Source: CAYMWF01 sp964394085 [NCBI: uncultured Gemmatimonadota bacterium]
Lineage (GTDB): Bacteria; GCA-2686955; CAYMWF01
NCBI GenBank assembly: GCA_964394085.1
Contig: CAYMWF010000107.1
Location: 1-15,749, forward strand
Reading direction: 5' to 3'
Length of the DNA stretch: 15,749 bases
The position numbers and the translations under genes were made by a program. Within the stretch, counting starts at the first letter, position 1. The number at the start of each line of letters is the position of its first letter. The notes under the pieces are model-generated. The model did no database searches. It was not told the DNA's origin and saw only the letters and a program-made list of their open reading frames with translations. Shown in pieces: positions 7,563 to 14,843 of this stretch.

Positions 7563-8735
7563 TTGCGAGTAAAGCGCGGCGCCGGCCCGGATTTCTTGAC
7601 TGGTTTAAGTGGCTCGACCTTGGACGCTGTTAGATTCTTACAATTATTTGTTCAATACCTGAAGTACTTTGCTTACGTCAACCTGAACCGGCTCTCTCCC
7701 TTTCCGCTCATCATCTTTATCGAGACGACAAAGCGCTGCAATCTACGCTGCGTTCAATGCGACATCTGGAAAGTGGGGGAGATCGAAGAACAAAATGGTA
7801 CTTACGAACTGTCCCTGTCTGACATCAAGGCGATTGGAAACGAAGCGGCCCGGTACGGCTCGATCATTATCCAGCTATATGGGGGCGAGCCTCTCCTGCG
7901 GAACGACATCCTCGACATCATAGGTGAGATACATTCCCTGGGAATAAAAATCGGTTTGACTACCAATGGGGTGCTCCTTAAACCGGAAGTCATCGACAAC
8001 CTCGTCGACGCCGGCCTGGCAAGACTGATTCTTTCGATCGATCATTCGAATCCGGATATTCATAATGAGCTGCGTGGTGAACCCGGATTACTGGAGAACA
8101 TTATCGAATGCATACGTTATGTGAGGACCCGGTACCCGCACTCAAAACTCCAGCTGGAAGGCAGTACTGTGGTCCACAGGAGAAATTTCGACAATCTTGT
8201 TGAGATATCCGGCATGTTGCACGAGTTGGGAATCAGGACACACAATATCAATCCCATAATGCACTACTACCCCTTGAAGATGAATGCCCTGTCAAAGGAG
8301 GATGAGGATGGACTCTTCTTCCGCAGGGAAGATCTCCCGGCGCTGGACCTGGAAATTAACCGTTTTTACGATCATCTCAAGAGCATGAGGATGAACACGA
8401 CAACAACTCAGAGGGTGCTCAAGAAAGCGATCGACTACTACGGCGGCCGACACGAGGATTATATCTGCGCAATCGGAGGAGTGACCTGCGACATCATGGC
8501 GAACGGGGATGTCCTTTTATGTTGGGGTTCGGAAACCCCCGTAGGCAACATACGGGAGGATTCCCTCTACAATATCTGGCATTCTCGAAAGTCTCGCAGA
8601 ATCAAGGAAGATCTTCTCCATTGCACACGATGTGTCGACAGCTGCCAGGCTGACATGCGGATGCGATTCTCTCCAAGATTCATCATCGGGCAGTTCCCGG
8701 ATCTGATACGAGAGGTTTACGAAAGTCTCTTCTGA
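7563..8735 (+). CDS. Radical SAM/SPASM-domain protein
   Basis: A 390-residue protein with the radical SAM motif TKRCNLRCVQC (56-66; C59, C63, C66), the SAM-binding GGEP at 107-110, and SIDHSNPDIHNELRG (158-172), which matches the 'S-I-D-G...H-D-x-x-R-G' block of peptide- and cofactor-modifying enzymes. The C-terminal SPASM/twitch-like domain has C302, C309, C320, C354, C357 and C361 with 'NGDVLLCWG...VGNI...L..IW' between them, the standard pattern for auxiliary Fe-S clusters. SPASM enzymes often modify ribosomal peptides with a PqqD-like partner, and such a domain appears at the far left of this window; others act on lipids or sugars. No ATG is available near the N-terminus. TTG at 7563 is the first common start after the in-frame stop at 7512. 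AAGAAGG (7533-7539) is too far from it, so the start is uncertain. Confidence 0.88.
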   Translation: MRVKRGAGPDFLTGLSGSTLDAVRFLQLFVQYLKYFAYVNLNRLSPFPLIIFIETTKRCNLRCVQCDIWKVGEIEEQNGTYELSLSDIKAIGNEAARYGSIIIQLYGGEPLLRNDILDIIGEIHSLGIKIGLTTNGVLLKPEVIDNLVDAGLARLILSIDHSNPDIHNELRGEPGLLENIIECIRYVRTRYPHSKLQLEGSTVVHRRNFDNLVEISGMLHELGIRTHNINPIMHYYPLKMNALSKEDEDGLFFRREDLPALDLEINRFYDHLKSMRMNTTTTQRVLKKAIDYYGGRHEDYICAIGGVTCDIMANGDVLLCWGSETPVGNIREDSLYNIWHSRKSRRIKEDLLHCTRCVDSCQADMRMRFSPRFIIGQFPDLIREVYESLF

Positions 8736-8983
8736 GCTTATCTTATTACCGATTCACCTGTGAGTCTGAAGTCGCCAATGAACTTGGAGTTCTCTCTCGT
8801 GCCCGAAACTTTTTTGATTTCAATAGAAATAGAGAGCTGATCATGTGATCGTATATTTTCGATCTCTTCGGGTGCAGCTCGCGAGACATCTGATTGATTG
8901 GATCCACTTTCAGCAGGCGGGTTTTGCGGCTCTGAGGAGTCGGATCGGGACATTCCTGATCGGGAAGAAACAGTAGATCAGAT

Positions 8984-10459
8984 ATGAACAGGAAAACGGT
9001 TATCCTCATCCAGCCAAAAGAAACCGATATAGATCTGGTTGTGAATCGTCCATATCTTCCATTGGCATTGCTTTCGGTTTCCCGGTATCTTCATCCGGAA
9101 TATGAAATAGTAATCATCGACCAGCGGGTGGAAAAAAAATGGCAGGAGAAACTGTCGAGCGCACTTCAAAAAGACGTGATCTGCGTAGGAGTTTCCTGCC
9201 TGTTAGGTAACCAGATCGAATACAGCCTCCAGGTCTCTCGGTTCGTCAAAGCGCATTCTTCCGCCCCCGTTCTCTGGGGCGGTATTCATAATCCTGTTTT
9301 AATCAGACAGGCGCTCAGTGAACCTTGTATTGATGGTGTTATCCAGGGTGAAGGGGAAGAAACTTTTCGAGAAGTCGTCACGCGGCTGAGCCGCGGTGAG
9401 CAGTTGATGGACATCAGCGGGTACTGGTCGAAATCCTCCATTGGAGAACAGTCCGGCGGGCCTGGTCAGTTCCTTGATCAGGACAACTTTCCAGAGTTGC
9501 CGTACAAGCTCATTGACATGCGCAACTATGCTAAATACCGCGGTGGCTCATTTGCAGTGCCGCTTGAAACATCGCGTGGCTGTAATGCCCGGTGCAACTT
9601 CTGCGCTTGTTCATACTATTCTTCCGCCTGGCGCGGAATGTCCGCTGATACGGTGATTTCCCGCATACGTTATATACGTGATATTTTGCAGATCAGAACG
9701 ATACTGATCATCGATGACAATTTCTTTGGAGATATACAACGTGCGAAAACGATCTTTCAACGGCTACGGGATGAGAAGGTCCCGGTTAAACTGGACATCC
9801 AGGGCATGCGTATCGATGCGGTCCAGCAGTTAAGCGATGACGACCTGCACATCATGTTCCAGGCAGGCGTGACCAAAGTCAATATAGGCGTTGAATCGGG
9901 GTCTCCGCGGGTATTACGCTTTATTAATAAAGGCATTACCGTTGAGCAGGTTATCGCCCAGAATCGACGTCTCGCCAGGTTCGGGCTCTGGGTACAATAT
10001 AATTTCATAACCGGATATCCCACCGAGACCCCTCGGGAGATACGGCAGACAACAGCGCTGGCAATGAAGCTGACAAAAGAGAACACTAAGGCGCTGATCA
10101 ATTATTTCTGTATTTATACACCCTTACCGGGAACAAAGCTCTTCGAATTCGAGGAGGAGCGCGGGGTCGTCTTTCCCCGGACTCTGGAAGAGTGGTCGGG
10201 ATACGATCGTATCTTCGGCAGCACGCGTAATAAAATAGAAATAAACAAGAAATTGAACATTTTATCGTTATTTGTTGATCGAAAAGTTTCTTATTACACG
10301 AAATCGGTTCCTCTGCGGTTACTGACAAGTATATACCGGCCGCTCGCCCGGCTGCGCATGAAGCACCTCTTTCTGACTGGATTTCTTGAAGGCGCGATCT
10401 TCATGGGGATCAACCGGCTGCAATTTAAAACCCGCAGCCTCGATACCGCCGGGAAATAA
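8984..10459 (+). CDS. Radical SAM enzyme with B12-binding-type N-terminus (second of three)
   Basis: A 491-residue protein. The N-terminal domain (1-150) contains YLPLALLSVSRYL (24-36), VLWGGIHNP (96-104) and DGVIQGEGEETFRE (117-130), the standard marks of B12-binding-type radical SAM proteins. The radical SAM core has RGCNARCNFC (198-207; C200, C204, C207), then IIDDNFF (242-248), IGVESGSPRVL (301-311) and ITGYPTET (342-349). A C-terminal extension (430-480) is basic and partly hydrophobic. This organisation is shared by methyltransferases, cyclases and lipid-tailoring enzymes; substrate unknown. The ATG at 8984 follows a 248-nt gap unusually rich in GATC and has no strong Shine-Dalgarno. 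The next gene starts 3 nt after this stop codon, so the two are translationally linked and probably act in one pathway. Confidence 0.9.
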   Translation: MNRKTVILIQPKETDIDLVVNRPYLPLALLSVSRYLHPEYEIVIIDQRVEKKWQEKLSSALQKDVICVGVSCLLGNQIEYSLQVSRFVKAHSSAPVLWGGIHNPVLIRQALSEPCIDGVIQGEGEETFREVVTRLSRGEQLMDISGYWSKSSIGEQSGGPGQFLDQDNFPELPYKLIDMRNYAKYRGGSFAVPLETSRGCNARCNFCACSYYSSAWRGMSADTVISRIRYIRDILQIRTILIIDDNFFGDIQRAKTIFQRLRDEKVPVKLDIQGMRIDAVQQLSDDDLHIMFQAGVTKVNIGVESGSPRVLRFINKGITVEQVIAQNRRLARFGLWVQYNFITGYPTETPREIRQTTALAMKLTKENTKALINYFCIYTPLPGTKLFEFEEERGVVFPRTLEEWSGYDRIFGSTRNKIEINKKLNILSLFVDRKVSYYTKSVPLRLLTSIYRPLARLRMKHLFLTGFLEGAIFMGINRLQFKTRSLDTAGK

Positions 10460-10462
10460 CCT

Positions 10463-11893
10463 ATGGCAAATGTCGCGTTCATACAGTTTCTTCACATGCA
10501 TATCTTAGGGCCCATGACCCTGGCATCTCTGCTGAAGCAAGATGGACATACTGTTAAAGTTGTTATAGGCGGTGAGCAGGAAGTAATACACCGGTTACAC
10601 TTGATCGATCCTGACCTTATTGCGTTTTCCGCGACTGCGAATGAGCACAGATGGGTGATCGCCATGGCTCGGCTGATAAGGGAACGATTTTCTCATACCG
10701 TTCCGGTTATCGTTGGTGGACCGCTGGCAACATTTTCACCCTCCATCATCGAAGATCCCGCTATCGATATGATCTGCCGCGGTGAGGGAGAAGAGGCGCT
10801 GCGGGAATTAGCCGCGGCTTTCGATTCATCTGACGCGACGGAAGCCATCCCGAACATATGGGTCAAGCAGAACGGTCAAATTCTGAAAAATGATATGCGA
10901 CCGCTGCTTGCAGATCTTGACGCTTTGCCGTTTGTGGATCGTGACCTGTACGGTGATTATCGATTTATTCATTCGGATCCGACGGCCCGGATTATGGTTG
11001 GCCGCGGCTGTCCCTACTCATGCTCTTTCTGCTTCGATCCGCCCTATCGGAAATTGTACGAGTCTGTCGGCTATATTATCAGGCGGAGGTCGGCTGAGAA
11101 CATCGCTGAAGAAGTCAATCTGCTGGTAAATAAATACCGGAAAAAGCTGATCTGGTTCGTTGACGATATTTTCCCCCTGCATGACACCGCATGGCTGGGC
11201 ACTCTTTTAGAATGCTTCAACAGGGATGGGGGGCTTCCATTTATCTGCCATACCCGTGTCGAGCTGATCGATGAGGAAGGGATAAAAATGCTGAATGAGT
11301 GCGGTTTGTGCGCGAATATATCATTCGGAGTCGAGTCCGGGGATGAGGTATACCGGAAGACGATACTAAAAAAAGGATTTTCCAATGAACGGGTACGTTA
11401 TGCTGCCGGACTGCTCAAGAAATACCGATTGTGCTTTTCCACAACAAATATGATGGGGATGCCGGGAGAAACGATGGAAGCCGCCGTATCTACCATTAAG
11501 TTGAATCGCCAGATCAAACCCGATTTTTCCGTTTGTACTGTGTATCAGCCTTTACCGACCACAGAATTGTCTGATTTTGCCCTGGACAGGAAGTATATCG
11601 TTGAAGAGGCATTTTCTAAAATTCCACTGTTCAGTCATGAGAAAAGCCTTCTTTGTCAGAAGGACATTGTTCAGCTCGTCAACCTCCATAAATTTTTCTA
11701 TATACTGTTCTATTTACCCTGGTTGGAACCCATGGTAAGGCGGATCAGCCGGTTACCCAACAATTTCGTCTATAACCTGTTATATAAATTCTCTTATCTT
11801 ATCTGCTACATGCGCAAGATCCATCATTTCCGCTGGCGGCGGCTTTTACATGAAGGGATGATAGGATTCCGCTACTACCGGGATCGCTGGTGA
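10463..11893 (+). CDS. Radical SAM enzyme with B12-binding-type N-terminus (third of three)
   Basis: A 476-residue protein. The N-terminal domain starts VAFIQFLHMHILG (4-16): the first strand is followed by H-x-H-x-x-G, at the place where cobalamin-ligating domains carry D-x-H-x-x-G. It also has VIVGGPLATFSP (82-93) and DMICRGEGEEALREL (102-116), as in B12-type radical SAM proteins. The catalytic motif is RGCPYSCSFC (181-190; C183, C187, C190), followed by WFVDDIF (231-237), ISFGVESGDE (286-295) and MMGMPGET (330-337). The C-terminal region (405-450) is aromatic and hydrophobic, like a membrane-contacting tail. It starts 3 nt after the previous radical SAM gene, so it belongs to the same operon. 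Product unknown; C-methylation or ring-forming radical chemistry is the family default. Confidence 0.9.
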   Translation: MANVAFIQFLHMHILGPMTLASLLKQDGHTVKVVIGGEQEVIHRLHLIDPDLIAFSATANEHRWVIAMARLIRERFSHTVPVIVGGPLATFSPSIIEDPAIDMICRGEGEEALRELAAAFDSSDATEAIPNIWVKQNGQILKNDMRPLLADLDALPFVDRDLYGDYRFIHSDPTARIMVGRGCPYSCSFCFDPPYRKLYESVGYIIRRRSAENIAEEVNLLVNKYRKKLIWFVDDIFPLHDTAWLGTLLECFNRDGGLPFICHTRVELIDEEGIKMLNECGLCANISFGVESGDEVYRKTILKKGFSNERVRYAAGLLKKYRLCFSTTNMMGMPGETMEAAVSTIKLNRQIKPDFSVCTVYQPLPTTELSDFALDRKYIVEEAFSKIPLFSHEKSLLCQKDIVQLVNLHKFFYILFYLPWLEPMVRRISRLPNNFVYNLLYKFSYLICYMRKIHHFRWRRLLHEGMIGFRYYRDRW

Positions 11894-11924
11894 ATACCCT
11901 GGGAGCGTTCGGGAACGGGTATTC
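11892..11924. terminator. Hairpin between convergent genes, possible terminator without a T-run
   Basis: GAATACCC (11892-11899) and GGGTATTC (11917-11924) are perfect 8-bp inverted repeats with a 17-nt loop that itself holds GTTC/GAAC. The hairpin begins within the TGA stop codon of the third B12-type radical SAM gene and sits in the 61-nt space before the end of the convergent glycosyltransferase gene. No T-run follows on either strand, so termination efficiency is doubtful. The position between convergent genes is the main support. Confidence 0.4.
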
Positions 11925-11954
11925 AAGGAATCGACATATGGTTTTCCCGTGATG

Positions 11955-14405
11955 CTAGAGCGTATCTTCATATAATGTTTCTTCTCCACATAATTCCCTG
12001 AAACCGTCAAGCTGGTTTGCCAGCCAGGAATGATCTGTATCGGTAGCGGCCGCACCTTTTTCGATACCCGAGAGGAAGAGTTCAGCCTCACCCAAGTCTT
12101 CGGCCACCTTGCTCATTATTTTTCCTATGAACTTGGTATAATAGCGGATGTGCCCGGCATATCCCCTGCCCAGCCCTTCCAGGAACGCTGCGCGTGCACT
12201 GTCGTTTGCGGCCAGGTTGATGACTCGTTTCGGGAAATAACTGTATTCCCTGTCGAACATGATCTGTGCTCTTTCCAGGGGCCGGGGCCAGGCGCTTTCC
12301 ATTCGGATAAGCAGGGATGGATCATTGTACAAATGCCAGGCGATTCCGATTCCTATACCCCGGATGAACGCAGTGCGTCCGGTCGAATCAATCGCAGCTA
12401 TAACGTTTTGCATTGAGCTCGGCGTGCTCGCGGAGGTTATGGAGCAGGCGATGCCTGCCCCCCTGAAAAGTTCTTGACTGCAGATCTCATTCGTCGACAC
12501 GACGTGAGCGGCAGCTGCCGCGGCCCTCTCAGGCTCCGTTCCGGTTTCACGCACTGCTCCGGCGAAACAGCCGATACCGTAACCTTCGAGAAATGCGTTG
12601 CGTGCATGTGTTGAAAGGCAGCAATTCGGGATTTCGATCCGATCAGGGGCAGGTTCGGTGAAAGCGGTCGAGGCGCCGTATCCCCTGCAGAAGCTGACCC
12701 TTGCCCTGGGAGTAAGAGCGGAAACGGCACATTCTGCATCCGTTACCGAGGCGTTCCCGCGCCAGAGGTGCGCAGGATCCATCCCGATTTCTCCGGTTTC
12801 CACCCACCCATTCCCCGGGATTTTTCTCAATTCTACCTGGTAAGGGGTGTCATCCACGGCGAACCGTCCGAGCCCTTCTCCGAGCCCACTGAAAAATGGG
12901 ACAGAAGCTTCGGTTGTGAGAGTATCGAAAAAGGCTACGAGTTTTTCTGCATCGCGGATTATAAATTCATCCCGTGGGTAGTCAAAAGGGGCGTGTTTAC
13001 GGAGTAATTCCGCAGATATATCAGCGGGGGGGATGGAGTTTTCCGATACGGGAATTCCAGCCTTGAAAGCAAGGTAGCGCCATTTGACGCTGGGATAGAT
13101 CGAGTTTCGCCCTGTGTTCAAATTTCCGGGAGATACCAAACCCGCGTTTGTGAGGATTCCTGCAATTATAAGTACTGTCGCGAGGGCGACACCGATTAGC
13201 CGGGCCGACCGGGTGCGACGACCTTGCGTTGAGAGAAGCCTGTCAACAGCGACTCCTTCCGCAGCGAAGATTACCGGGAGAAAACAGAGGAGGTGCCTGT
13301 ATTCTCTCAATGAACCCCTGCCTATCTCGAACCTGCTCATTGCGTAGGTTATCAGGAACACGATTGAATACGCGACAGGCAGGAAAGCCGCACTCCTTGA
13401 GAAATTATTCTTTTTCACTACGGAATACCAGAATACCGGCAAAGATATGAGAATACCCGCATAAAACACTCCGCCGAGCAGGGAGGCACCGACGGGACCC
13501 ACATTTTCGTATGTCAGCATTGCGGGAATGTCACTGGCGAGGAGCCTTACCAGGTGCTCGAAAAACCTGGCTTCCGGCATTGAACCGCTCACCACTTTAC
13601 CGACCAGGATGTTCAGGCCCCAGAAATTGTGAGAAATATTGAACACGAACCATGGAACAAGACCGATGAGGATCCCGGCGGCAAGTGCCGGGAAACAGCG
13701 GTAAAGTCGTCGGATACGTGGGAGGTAACCGAGAGCTATGGTGGTCAAGGTCATGGTCAGTGTATGGTAGCTGAAGAAAGCTCCCAGTCCGGATACGAAA
13801 CCGAAAAGAAAAAACGCAGGTTGGAACGGCCGCCGGGCGTCGAGAGCTCTCACCGCAGAGAACAGGATCAGTATTGAAAAAAACAGAGCACCGGAATCGA
13901 CCTCCGTGTCGGCGAGATTCATATACGTGAAGAACGCCGGAGATGCAATTGCGAACAGACCCGTAAAAATCGCTGCCCGAATACCGAACCCGCTGCGCAT
14001 GACCAGGAGCAGCAGGTAATATCCTCCGGTGGAGAAGGCCAGCCATACGAGCTTCAGGACGAACCCGCTCCTGCCGAACAGGCGGAAGAAAATACCGGCA
14101 ATCATGCCGTTGATTACCAGACCTCCTTCATGGGCATCCGTCGGGCCGATATAATCGAGGAGGGGAATCGTGGAGCCGGCCGCTGCTTCTAATGCGACCG
14201 TGCCGATATTTACTTCCTCGATTTCGCTGAGTTCGAGAGAAGTCAGTAGAACCACGAGCCGTGCAGCGACAAACAGGAGCGTCAAAATGATGAAGATCAG
14301 GGTTCCGCGACCCGTCGGTTTTTCGTCTGAGGAATCGTATGGGGAGTGGCAGGATGAACTCAAGACAGGCTCCTCGGAACGGATACACGCCAGGCCGGAT
14401 TTCAT
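11955..14405 (-). CDS. GT-C (ArnT/PMT-like) membrane glycosyltransferase with a repeat-containing C-terminal extension
   Basis: From the ATG at 14405 the protein has 816 residues; the open frame reaches a TTG at 14459. After a ~35-residue cytoplasmic start, residues ~35-430 hold about ten or eleven hydrophobic helices. A first external loop, LSEIEEVNIG...DAHEGG, is rich in acidic residues, as in GT-C enzymes of the GT39/ArnT type that use polyprenyl-phosphate sugars at the outer face of the membrane. FRLFGRSGF after that loop is also typical. The C-terminal ~320 residues are not part of the usual enzyme. They contain seven spaced copies of a motif like A-F-x-x-G-x-G-x-G (for example AFLEGYGIG, AFIRGIGIG, AFLEGLGRG). 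This tail loosely recalls DUF1702-type proteins known near enediyne clusters, a guess from pattern only. Its neighbours are convergent to the left, and a terminator lies upstream. Confidence 0.75.
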   Translation of the reverse strand: MKSGLACIRSEEPVLSSSCHSPYDSSDEKPTGRGTLIFIILTLLFVAARLVVLLTSLELSEIEEVNIGTVALEAAAGSTIPLLDYIGPTDAHEGGLVINGMIAGIFFRLFGRSGFVLKLVWLAFSTGGYYLLLLVMRSGFGIRAAIFTGLFAIASPAFFTYMNLADTEVDSGALFFSILILFSAVRALDARRPFQPAFFLFGFVSGLGAFFSYHTLTMTLTTIALGYLPRIRRLYRCFPALAAGILIGLVPWFVFNISHNFWGLNILVGKVVSGSMPEARFFEHLVRLLASDIPAMLTYENVGPVGASLLGGVFYAGILISLPVFWYSVVKKNNFSRSAAFLPVAYSIVFLITYAMSRFEIGRGSLREYRHLLCFLPVIFAAEGVAVDRLLSTQGRRTRSARLIGVALATVLIIAGILTNAGLVSPGNLNTGRNSIYPSVKWRYLAFKAGIPVSENSIPPADISAELLRKHAPFDYPRDEFIIRDAEKLVAFFDTLTTEASVPFFSGLGEGLGRFAVDDTPYQVELRKIPGNGWVETGEIGMDPAHLWRGNASVTDAECAVSALTPRARVSFCRGYGASTAFTEPAPDRIEIPNCCLSTHARNAFLEGYGIGCFAGAVRETGTEPERAAAAAAHVVSTNEICSQELFRGAGIACSITSASTPSSMQNVIAAIDSTGRTAFIRGIGIGIAWHLYNDPSLLIRMESAWPRPLERAQIMFDREYSYFPKRVINLAANDSARAAFLEGLGRGYAGHIRYYTKFIGKIMSKVAEDLGEAELFLSGIEKGAAATDTDHSWLANQLDGFRELCGEETLYEDTL
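12039..12899 (-). repeat. Seven imperfect F-x-x-G-x-G-x-G protein repeats in the glycosyltransferase tail
   Basis: In the protein numbered from the TTG at 14459, the copies are: FFSGLGEGLG (522-531), SFCRGYGAS (589-597), AFLEGYGIG (622-630), LFRGAGIAC (664-672), AFIRGIGIG (697-705), AFLEGLGRG (758-766) and LFLSGIEKG (794-802). Each is an amphipathic segment with an aromatic residue, two spacer residues and Gly at alternating positions. Spacing varies from about 33 to 67 residues, so these are diverged structural repeats rather than recent DNA duplications. Confidence 0.65.
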
Positions 14406-14843
14406 CTGGATCCAGTCCCCGGGTTCCGGCAGCCGTCCCGGTTCGTATGATATCGCCAAACGGCAGTTGAAATCAAAAGATAACGTTCAAAAGGCTCAGC
14501 CTGAGGGATTTCCCTGGAAAAAAGTGGTCTCCCCGTCAGCTTTGGTAGACCGCCAGAGAAAGGAGACCACGAATAAAAATCATTCAGAGCCTGTCTTCTT
14601 TATTCGGGAATGAACACATAGGCTCGAAAGGATATGGGTCGTCATGTGAGGAATGATGATAAGGCGTGTCGTTTCTGTCTTGGCATGGGCGGATTTTCAA
14701 ACAGTGTCCGGTCCGACAGTGGGATCTCGGCGATGTCCGCGATGAAGGGATTCGGTGGAATGCGGACCAGCTGGCCGTTGTCGCGCACCCGGAGACGGAT
14801 CACGTGTACCGGGCGTTAACTGCGATCCAGACAGCGGACAACA
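14406..14843. other. 438-bp gap: terminator, palindromes and an uncertain coding remnant
   Basis: The left part (14406-14520) is upstream sequence for the glycosyltransferase and holds two adjacent small palindromes, CTCAG-C-CTGAG (14495-14505) and AGGGA-TT-TCCCT (14504-14515), possible operators. A terminator follows at 14518-14570. From about 14660 to 14843 codon-like structure appears on both strands in the same codon phase. A plus-strand frame from GTG 14666 to a stop ending at 14878 gives 70 residues with G-rich first codon positions. A minus-strand frame from GTG 14803 to TGA 14642 gives 53 residues. Neither resembles a family I know, and both cannot be real, so I list no CDS here. Confidence 0.4.
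14518..14570 (-). terminator. Rho-independent terminator downstream of the methyltransferase gene
   Basis: On the minus strand, GTGGTCTCC (14570-14562) pairs perfectly with GGAGACCAC (14532-14524) and is followed at once by TTTTTT (14523-14518). The 29-nt loop contains a further GTC/GAC pairing. The stem plus T-run orientation fits termination of transcripts coming from the methyltransferase gene that ends at 14844. The glycosyltransferase gene beyond it would then be a separate transcription unit. Confidence 0.75.

Noticed and set aside
13597-14046. 149-codon minus-strand ORF in another frame within the glycosyltransferase
   Set aside because: Arg/Pro/Ser-rich shadow of a well-supported membrane protein; no start signal.
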